Shown here piece after piece: positions 51,220 through 56,924 of a stretch of 56,924 nucleotides of DNA. The stretch is from Lachnospiraceae bacterium (lineage in GTDB: Bacteria > Bacillota > Clostridia > Lachnospirales > Lachnospiraceae). Position 1 is the first letter of the stretch. Each line of letters starts with the position of its first letter. Where the stretch lies: assembly GCA_022792535.1 (NCBI GenBank), contig JAAWBG010000079.1, forward strand, positions 1 to 56,924. Reading direction: 5' to 3'. The position numbers and the translations under genes were made by a program. Under the pieces are notes generated by a model, which had not been told where the DNA came from, ran no database searches, and saw only the letters and a program-made list of their open reading frames with translations.

Positions 51220-52519
51220 GGAGAAGTTGATAGAAAAAGTGGATATCTGCAATGAGATCTTAAAAGACTGCAGGAATGAGCTCTATCTGAATCTGCGGTT
51301 TTTGGATGTGGCCCTTCACAGCTTGGCGCCGGAGCCTTCTATGGCTCTTAGAACAACGGCTACAGACGGGAGGGTATTCCGTTACAATCCGGAATATTTC
51401 GTGGAACAGTATAAGATCGGAAATGTAATGGTTAACCGCTGCTATCTCCACAGTCTTTTTCACTGTCTCTTCGGCCATCTCTGGCACAGGAGGAAACCGG
51501 AAGAAAAAATGCTCTGGGATCTTTCCTGTGATATTGCGGTGGAGTATCTTTTAGACGGGCTTCCCTGCCGATGTCTTCGGAATCCGCCCAAACCTTACCG
51601 CAGAGCAGTGTACGATGGATTGCTGAAAAAAATTCCGGTGATCCATGGGGAAGGGGTCTTTCATTTACTCCAGAAGGCAGAACCAGATGTCCGTATTCTG
51701 GCCAGGATGATACAGGAATTTTCCCTGGACGATCACTTTCTCTGGAACCAGGAAGATTCTGGGCAAAAGGCCCCTATGGAGCAGCAGGAACAGTGGAAAG
51801 ATATCCGGGATAAGATGGAAACAGAACTTGACCTTTTTTCCAAAGAAGCGGCGGAGGATTCCAAAGGGTTAAAGGAACAGCTTCATATTGAGAATCGGGA
51901 ACGGTATGATTACCGAAGTTTCTTGAAGAAGTTCTGTGTGCTGAAGGAGGAAATGCAGGTAGATCTGGACAGTTTCGACTATATCTTTTACAATTATGGT
52001 ATGGAATTGTATGGAAATATGCCCCTGATCGAACATCAGGAGACAAGGGAAATGCAAAAAATAGAGGATTTTGTGATTGTGATTGATACTTCTATGTCCT
52101 GTAAAGCAGTTCTGGTACAAAAGTTTCTGGAAGAAACCTATCAGATTTTAAGCCAGTCAGAATCCTTTTACCGGAGATTCTGCATTCATATTATTCAGTG
52201 CGATGAACGGGTGCAGTCGGATCTTGTGATTGAGAACCAAAAACAGCTCAGAGAATATATGGAAGGGTTTCAGGTTCAGGGAATGGGAGGAACGGATTTT
52301 CGGCCGGCCTTTGCCTATGTGGATCAACTGCTGGCAGAGAAGGCTTTTCGAAAGCTTCGAGGACTGATCTATTTTACGGATGGATATGGCACTTATCCCC
52401 TGAAAAAACCAGTGTATGACACAGCTTTTGTGTTTTTTCGGGAAGACTACCAGGATGTGGACGTGCCCCCCTGGGCGATTAAATTGATTTTGGGAGAAGA
52501 AGAGATCATAGAAATGTAG
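51212..52519 (+). CDS. DUF2201/vWA-domain protein
   Basis: ATG 51212 (MFEEKLIEKV) lies six bases after AAGGAG. The 435-residue protein belongs to the putative metallopeptidase/von Willebrand A type (DUF2201): the N-terminal region holds LHSLFHCLFGHLWHRR, a His-rich helix, and the C-terminal part a MIDAS-type site, VIDTSMSC near 290, a later GGTDF near 360 and YFTDG near 390. Such proteins pair with MoxR AAA+ ATPases, which act as remodelling chaperones. It overlaps the LRR gene upstream and precedes the ATPase gene. Confidence 0.88.
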   Translation: MFEEKLIEKVDICNEILKDCRNELYLNLRFLDVALHSLAPEPSMALRTTATDGRVFRYNPEYFVEQYKIGNVMVNRCYLHSLFHCLFGHLWHRRKPEEKMLWDLSCDIAVEYLLDGLPCRCLRNPPKPYRRAVYDGLLKKIPVIHGEGVFHLLQKAEPDVRILARMIQEFSLDDHFLWNQEDSGQKAPMEQQEQWKDIRDKMETELDLFSKEAAEDSKGLKEQLHIENRERYDYRSFLKKFCVLKEEMQVDLDSFDYIFYNYGMELYGNMPLIEHQETREMQKIEDFVIVIDTSMSCKAVLVQKFLEETYQILSQSESFYRRFCIHIIQCDERVQSDLVIENQKQLREYMEGFQVQGMGGTDFRPAFAYVDQLLAEKAFRKLRGLIYFTDGYGTYPLKKPVYDTAFVFFREDYQDVDVPPWAIKLILGEEEIIEM

Positions 52520-52609
52520 AAATAGAAAGACAGCGGTATCAAAAGACCATAGGAATGGGAGAGACAGATATCAAAAGAGCAATAAAAATGGAAAAGAGTG
52601 AAAAGTGAA

Positions 52610-54115
52610 ATGAACATTAAACGAACGAAGGAAGAGATCAGGAATACCATAGAGGCCTATCTGCAGAAAGATGAGTATGGAGCGTATGAGATTCCATCCA
52701 TACGCCAGCGTCCTATTTTTCTGCTGGGTTCCCCTGGAATCGGAAAGACTCAGATTATGGAACAGATCTCACGGGAATGCGGAATCGGCTTGGTGGCCTA
52801 TACCATCACCCATCACACCAGGCAGAGCGCCATCGGTCTGCCTTTTATCTCGAAAAAGCAGTATGGAGATAGAGAATATGCAGTGACAGAGTATACCATG
52901 AGTGAGATTGTGGGTTCCATTTATGAAAAAATGGAGCAGACAGGATTAAAAGAGGGGATTCTCTTTCTTGATGAAATCAACTGCGTGTCAGAGACATTGG
53001 CCCCGGCCATGCTGCAGTTTTTGCAGTGTAAATCTTTTGGAAACCACAAGATTCCAGAAGGATGGATCATTGTGGCGGCAGGAAATCCCCCGGAATACAA
53101 CAAATCTGTGCGGGAATTTGATGTGGTGACCATGGACCGGGTAAAGAAAATAGAAGTGGAGGCAGACTTTGAGGTGTGGAAGGAATATGCCTATCAGCAG
53201 GGAATTCATGGAGGGGTGATTTCCTATCTGAATACCAGAAAACAAAACTTCTATCAGATGGAAACTACGGTGGACGGCAGGAATTTTGCCACTCCCAGAG
53301 GATGGGAAGATTTATCAGATTTTATCAAGATCTATGAAAAAATGGGGAAAACCGTAGACCGGGAAGTAGTGGCCCAGTACATTCAGTTTCCCAAAATCGC
53401 CAAGGATTTTGCAAATTATCTGGAACTGTATGGTAAATACCAGACAGATTATCAATTGGAAGAGATTTTCCGGGGCAATCTGGATGAGATTCTGTTGAAA
53501 AAGATTGCTCATGCCTCCTTTGACGAACGTCTGAGCGTGTTGGGCCTGATCTTATCAAAAGTCAATGAAGCTTTGAAAAAGGCTGTCCAGTGGGAATCTT
53601 ATATGGAGCGGCTGCAGTCTTATCTGCTGGAATTTAAGGAGCTGACAGAGCAGCCGGAAGGAAACCTGGATGGACAGGAATTGTTTTCAAATGAATGTCA
53701 GAAATTAAATATAGATTATACAAAACAAAAAAGAGCGGAATTGTTAGACAGAGAAGAGGAGAAACAATACCGCAGACTGATTCAGACCATGGAAAGTTTT
53801 CAACAGACTTTGAGAATGGAAGGAATTCATGAAAAAAAGGAATCTTTTCTGCGTGTGCGGGAATTGTTTGAGAAAGAGAACGGCCAATTTGAACAACAGC
53901 AGGATCTGGCTTCTGATGCATTGGAATATGCCTTTGATTTTTTAGAGGGAGCTTTTGGAACCAGTCAGGAAATGGTGATGTTTATCACAGAATTGAATTC
54001 TGATTATTACAGTGTAAAATTTCTGGAGCATTGCGAATGCGAGCGATATTACCAATATAATCGGGAACTGCTCTTTGATGAAAAACGAAAAAAACTATTG
54101 GAACGCATAGAGTAA
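52610..54115 (+). CDS. MoxR-like AAA+ ATPase
   Basis: The 501-residue ATPase has Walker A GSPGIGKTQ near residue 45, Walker B GILFLDEIN near 122, sensor 1 IIVAAGNPPEYNKS and an arginine-bearing VTMDRVKKIEV motif. The C-terminal half is helical (rich in Glu and Gln) and may bind the partner. MoxR-type ATPases work with vWA proteins, and the upstream vWA gene fits. ATG 52610 has only a weak AGTGAAA site; GTG 52598 is an alternative. It is the last gene of the cassette; a cloverleaf repeat follows. Confidence 0.9.
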   Translation: MNIKRTKEEIRNTIEAYLQKDEYGAYEIPSIRQRPIFLLGSPGIGKTQIMEQISRECGIGLVAYTITHHTRQSAIGLPFISKKQYGDREYAVTEYTMSEIVGSIYEKMEQTGLKEGILFLDEINCVSETLAPAMLQFLQCKSFGNHKIPEGWIIVAAGNPPEYNKSVREFDVVTMDRVKKIEVEADFEVWKEYAYQQGIHGGVISYLNTRKQNFYQMETTVDGRNFATPRGWEDLSDFIKIYEKMGKTVDREVVAQYIQFPKIAKDFANYLELYGKYQTDYQLEEIFRGNLDEILLKKIAHASFDERLSVLGLILSKVNEALKKAVQWESYMERLQSYLLEFKELTEQPEGNLDGQELFSNECQKLNIDYTKQKRAELLDREEEKQYRRLIQTMESFQQTLRMEGIHEKKESFLRVRELFEKENGQFEQQQDLASDALEYAFDFLEGAFGTSQEMVMFITELNSDYYSVKFLEHCECERYYQYNRELLFDEKRKKLLERIE

Positions 54116-54143
54116 TCAAGAAAACCTAAAAAATACTATAAAG

Positions 54144-54259
54144 ATTAGGGTGTCAAAAGGGTGCGATGCACCCACTCTATACCATATATTGATGTGCAAG
54201 CTTGCAATAGCAATATATGGTATGAGTGCAGCGCCAAAGGCGCTTTTGACACCCTAATC
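54144..54259. repeat. Cloverleaf-type repeat, copy 3
   Basis: The cleanest copy: GATTAGGGTGTCAAAA pairs perfectly over 16 bp with TTTTGACACCCTAATC. Arms: GGGTGC/GCACCC, ACTC(T)ATACCATATATTG with CAATATATGGTATGAGT, and AGCGCC/GGCGCT. It lies 28 bp after the MoxR gene and may stop or process that transcript. Confidence 0.92.
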
Positions 54260-54301
54260 TATAAATTATAAAATAATTAAAAAGCAAGATGTTACATGTG
54301 T

Positions 54302-54328
54302 TAAAGAATTTCCAGAAATTGCCGATAT
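54302..54328 (+). promoter_or_regulatory. Sigma-28/SigD-type promoter
   Basis: TAAA (54302-54305), 15 bases, then GCCGATAT (54321-54328) matches the consensus TAAA-N15-GCCGATAA at all but the last base. It lies 97 bp before the start of the orphan gene at 54426. The same spacing occurs at 39242. Confidence 0.8.
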
Positions 54329-54425
54329 ATCTGACAGCTATGGATGGCATTTATTTCTAGGGAAGGATAGAAGTAAATGCCTTTTGTATAATACGCAGAG
54401 TCATGCTAGAAACAGGAGGGAAACG

Positions 54426-55229
54426 ATGTTGGATAGAGTACAGGGCAATACCGGAACGAATTATTTTACACAGGCAGTTTCAGAATATAAGAAAAATATG
54501 TGTCCGTGGGAAAAAGAAAAGAAAAATTCTGACAAAAAGACTATTGATGCCTTTTCTGAAAAAGAGTGGGATCGTCTTTTAAATAAAGTGGATCAGGCCA
54601 TTGAAGAGTACAAGGCAGACTTGAAGGAACGCAAAGAAGATTCAGAGGAACAGAAAAAAGAGCAGACAGAAGATTACATCCTGGGAAAAAGTTTTTGGCA
54701 GAAGCAGGAATACGAACGGACTGCAGTGGAAAATGGAAGGATCTATGCCAGACGTTTTCAGAAAGTAAATGGAACTTCTGCTGAAAAAGCGGCCAAAGAA
54801 TATGAAAAATTAGAGATAATAGATACCATCTCAGATGAGCTGGAAGATGAATTGATACAGAAAATCATTGGAAACCGCAATGCGCCTTATTCCACCCTTG
54901 CAGATGAAAACGGCATGGTAATTTATAACGACGTGATTTTCCAGTGTGATTATGAGAAAAACAGAATCTGTCTGGGAGATGTGTCAGATCCCAGTCAATG
55001 TCTATCTATTCCTCTGGAAAAAGGCGGATCTTTGGTGGTAAACCGAGACAGTATCGGCATGCTTTCTAAGGCAATCGGAATGTTCTCGCCGGAGGACATC
55101 AACCGTATTATGCGGGCCATTGCCCAGGATGCTAAAGTGCGTCAGACAGAGCAGCAGATTGAAGACGAGACCAGCGGATTAGAAGTGCTGGGTCAAGAAG
55201 AGGATGGAGAAAATGAATCCAAAGAATAA
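54426..55229 (+). CDS. Uncharacterised soluble protein under a sigma-28-type promoter
   Basis: The 267-residue protein starts at ATG 54426 behind AGGAGGG. I do not recognise it. The N-terminus is short and Asn/Thr-rich, then come charged helices (about 45-130) and a small beta-rich domain (about 170-225; MVIYNDVIFQCDYEKNRICLGDVSD), and the acidic tail ends in DGENESKE. There is no signal peptide. It is translationally coupled to the CPBP protease gene downstream through a 17-base overlap. The promoter suggests a role in motility or its control. Confidence 0.75.
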   Translation: MLDRVQGNTGTNYFTQAVSEYKKNMCPWEKEKKNSDKKTIDAFSEKEWDRLLNKVDQAIEEYKADLKERKEDSEEQKKEQTEDYILGKSFWQKQEYERTAVENGRIYARRFQKVNGTSAEKAAKEYEKLEIIDTISDELEDELIQKIIGNRNAPYSTLADENGMVIYNDVIFQCDYEKNRICLGDVSDPSQCLSIPLEKGGSLVVNRDSIGMLSKAIGMFSPEDINRIMRAIAQDAKVRQTEQQIEDETSGLEVLGQEEDGENESKE

Positions 55230-56094
55230 CCCATACAGCAATCATGCAATTTTTAAATCCTGGAATGTGATTTATCCAGTGTTTATCTATTTTGTGGTGA
55301 CAAACATTGCAATGTCTCTCTTTGCTGTGTTTGCAGCATTTTTGGGAGCTGATTATCAGGAACAGTATATGGCCCTGCAGACTGCCGCAGTTGCCGTGAC
55401 GATTCCTTTTATCCTCCGCTATTATGAGAGAGACCGGAAGGAACCCACAGTGTTCTGGGAACATATGAGGACGGCATATGAGAAAAAGAACCAGAAGCAG
55501 AAAATAGGAAATGGCATTTTAACTTTCCTGATTGGAGCGTCTGTGGGAATGGCGCTGAATAATGTGATTGCACTGACTACTTTAGAGGAGATCTCAGAGG
55601 GATACCAGGAAGCGGCAGGGTATTTTTTTGCCGGCGGAATCTTGTTTGAATTGCTGGGGGCTTGTCTGCTGACTCCTTTTTTGGAAGAGTTATTGTACCG
55701 GGCTGTCGTATATGGAAGGCTCTGTGACTTGATGATCCCAGATCAGGAAGCAGACACGGAAGAGAAAAGAAAAAAAAGAAGGCGCAGCCGGATCATCGCT
55801 ATGGTATTCTCGGCTTTGCTGTTCGGCGTGCTTCATATGAATTTGGTGCAGTTTGTCTATGCTGGAATTTTAGGTATAATGCTGGCATGGCTGATGGAGG
55901 AAACCGGGCATTTTTACGGCGCGCTTCTGGCTCATATAGGAGCGAACCTGACCTCTGTTCTTAGAGTGGAGACCAGTTGGTTTGCCTGGATGAACCAGAG
56001 CAAGACAGTATTTGCAGGAGTTACGGCAGGACTGGCAGTAGGCAGTGCAGTTCTGATTGGAGGGATTTGGCGGCTGAATCGAAGGAAGTCATAA
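55213..56094 (+). CDS. CPBP-family intramembrane metalloprotease
   Basis: The 293-residue protein has about eight membrane helices and the CPBP (CAAX protease/bacteriocin-processing) motifs: EELLYRAVVYGRL near 156, FGVLHMNL near 203 and LAHIGANL near 243. It should cleave membrane-bound peptides; self-immunity to bacteriocins or processing of a small exported product are the usual roles. ATG 55213 behind a GAGG is chosen over 55204. It overlaps the preceding orphan gene, so both are under the sigma-28-type promoter. Confidence 0.88.
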   Translation: MNPKNNPYSNHAIFKSWNVIYPVFIYFVVTNIAMSLFAVFAAFLGADYQEQYMALQTAAVAVTIPFILRYYERDRKEPTVFWEHMRTAYEKKNQKQKIGNGILTFLIGASVGMALNNVIALTTLEEISEGYQEAAGYFFAGGILFELLGACLLTPFLEELLYRAVVYGRLCDLMIPDQEADTEEKRKKRRRSRIIAMVFSALLFGVLHMNLVQFVYAGILGIMLAWLMEETGHFYGALLAHIGANLTSVLRVETSWFAWMNQSKTVFAGVTAGLAVGSAVLIGGIWRLNRRKS

Positions 56095-56133
56095 ATTCTG
56101 TGGTGAAAAAATTAACAAAGTTGTAAAAGCCCC

Positions 56134-56162
56134 TTGAAATTTTTTTCGAGATTAGTTAAAAT
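56134..56162 (+). promoter_or_regulatory. gapA promoter
   Basis: TTGAAA (56134-56139) and TAAAAT (56157-56162) are 17 bp apart, upstream of the GAPDH gene and downstream of the CPBP stop. Confidence 0.8.
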
Positions 56163-56226
56163 ATAAACAGGTTGGGTAATATATCCAAAGAAAAAACAAA
56201 TTCATTCAAAATTAGGAGGAATTATC

Positions 56227-56924
56227 ATGTCAGTAAGAGTAGCAATCAATGGTTTCGGACGTATCGGACGTTTGGCATTCAGACAGATGTTTGGCGCAGA
56301 GGGATACGAAGTAGTAGCGATCAATGATTTAACAAGCCCTAAAATGTTAGCTCACTTGTTAAAGTATGATTCATCTCAGGGAAAATATGCATTGGCAGAT
56401 AAAGTAACTGCTGGTGAGGATTCCATTACTGTAGATGGAAAAGAGATCAAAATCTACGCATTCCCAGATGCAAATAACTGCCCATGGGGAGATTTGAAAG
56501 TAGACGTTGTATTGGAGTGTTCCGGATTCTATACCTCCAAAGACAAAGCACAGGCTCATATCAACGCTGGTGCTCGTAAAGTTGTTATCTCTGCTCCGGC
56601 AGGAAACGACCTTCCTACAATTGTTTTCAATACAAACCATGAGACATTGAAGGCAGAAGATACCATTATCTCTGCAGCTTCCTGTACCACGAACTGCCTG
56701 GCACCAATGGCTGACGCTCTGAACAAATATGCAGCAGTTCAGTCTGGTATTATGTGCACCATCCACGCTTATACAGGAGATCAGATGACCTTAGACGGAC
56801 CTCAGAGAAAAGGCGATTTGAGAAGGTCTCGTGCAGCAGCAGTAAATATTGTTCCTAACAGCACAGGTGCTGCAAAGGCAATCGGACTGGTTATTCCGGA
56901 ATTGAACGGAAAATTAATCGGTTC
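56227..56924 (+). CDS. gapA: Glyceraldehyde-3-phosphate dehydrogenase (partial, runs off the window)
   Basis: This glycolytic enzyme converts glyceraldehyde 3-phosphate to 1,3-bisphosphoglycerate. The first 232 residues are visible, with the NAD fold [37 protein letters not shown], and the catalytic Cys in [12 protein letters not shown] near residue 155, plus HAYTGDQ with the general-base His. ATG 56227 follows AGGAGGAATTATC. Codon use is strongly biased, like the MsmK-type gene, as in highly expressed genes. The 3' end lies outside. Confidence 0.97.
   Translation, partial: MSVRVAINGFGRIGRLAFRQMFGAEGYEVVAINDLTSPKMLAHLLKYDSSQGKYALADKVTAGEDSITVDGKEIKIYAFPDANNCPWGDLKVDVVLECSGFYTSKDKAQAHINAGARKVVISAPAGNDLPTIVFNTNHETLKAEDTIISAASCTTNCLAPMADALNKYAAVQSGIMCTIHAYTGDQMTLDGPQRKGDLRRSRAAAVNIVPNSTGAAKAIGLVIPELNGKLIG

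Noticed and set aside
12801-54259. CRISPR array
   Set aside because: The repeats are few, kilobases apart and each is self-folding; there are no regular spacers and no cas genes.
54144-54259. tRNA gene in the cloverleaf repeat
   Set aside because: The closing stem is 16 bp, there is no T-loop TTCGA or anticodon arm of the right size, and the long arm is far too long.

Overview
The window looks like chromosome of a low-to-mid GC Gram-positive anaerobe of the class Clostridia, most probably family Lachnospiraceae. The evidence is gene content and style: strong GGAGG-type ribosome binding sites, a class III fructose-1,6-bisphosphatase, purine end-steps split between a PurO-type IMP cyclohydrolase and a stand-alone AICAR transformylase, a lysine riboswitch before dapA, a BlaI/BlaR1-controlled class D beta-lactamase, BspA-like repeats, and a tmRNA without an encoded CCA. 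The assignment is inferred from families, not from a database comparison.

Layout. 1-140 is the 3' end of a group II intron (last codons of its reverse transcriptase plus domains V and VI). 266-8226 holds a nuclease/iron-sulfur helicase fusion, a glyoxalase-family protein, a DUF134-NifX fusion with a palindrome over its promoter, an AT-rich orphan gene, hflX-yaaA and a stand-alone fabH. 8314-11679 is an inducible beta-lactam module: bla faces blaI-blaR1 tail to tail and both promoters carry matching BlaI-type operators. 11803-16507 carries a SPOR amidase, a degenerate ParA-like protein, a cyclophilin, an SSB-like protein and a CobA-like ATPase, separated by repeat-rich spacers. 16518-18717 is the lysine branch (promoter, lysine riboswitch, terminator, dapA, dapB), followed by fbp, a secreted GH5 glycosidase and a membrane-bound spermidine-synthase-like protein. 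23468-26607 has an unassigned structured leader, an amino-acid ABC transporter and ssrA. 26969-32214 is membrane and signalling: an unknown TM protein, a two-component system, a lipoprotein and cheV. 32308-37787 covers purO, purH (AICARFT), an S1-domain protein, a lytic transglycosylase, dut and a UgpC/MsmK-type ATPase. 38026-44121 holds a CdaR-like regulator, a coiled-coil protein with a sigma-28-like promoter, a metallo-beta-lactamase-fold lipoprotein and an LTA-synthase-like enzyme. 44397-48030 is a compact folate operon folC-folE-folP-folBK. 48652-54115 holds an ABC-F ATPase followed by a BspA-like/vWA/MoxR cassette. The window ends with a second sigma-28-type orphan, a CPBP protease and the start of gapA.

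Three things stand out beyond ordinary genes. First, a family of about 117-bp intergenic elements (three full copies, one collapsed copy) can fold as a cloverleaf, and paired bases change together between copies. Second, a 286-bp near-palindrome sits between 10-bp direct repeats and looks like a MITE. Third, two unrelated orphan genes (39377 and 54426) are preceded by identically spaced sigma-28-like promoters, which suggests a motility or chemotaxis regulon together with cheV. The BspA-like/vWA/MoxR cassette is the best candidate for an uncharacterised protein system.
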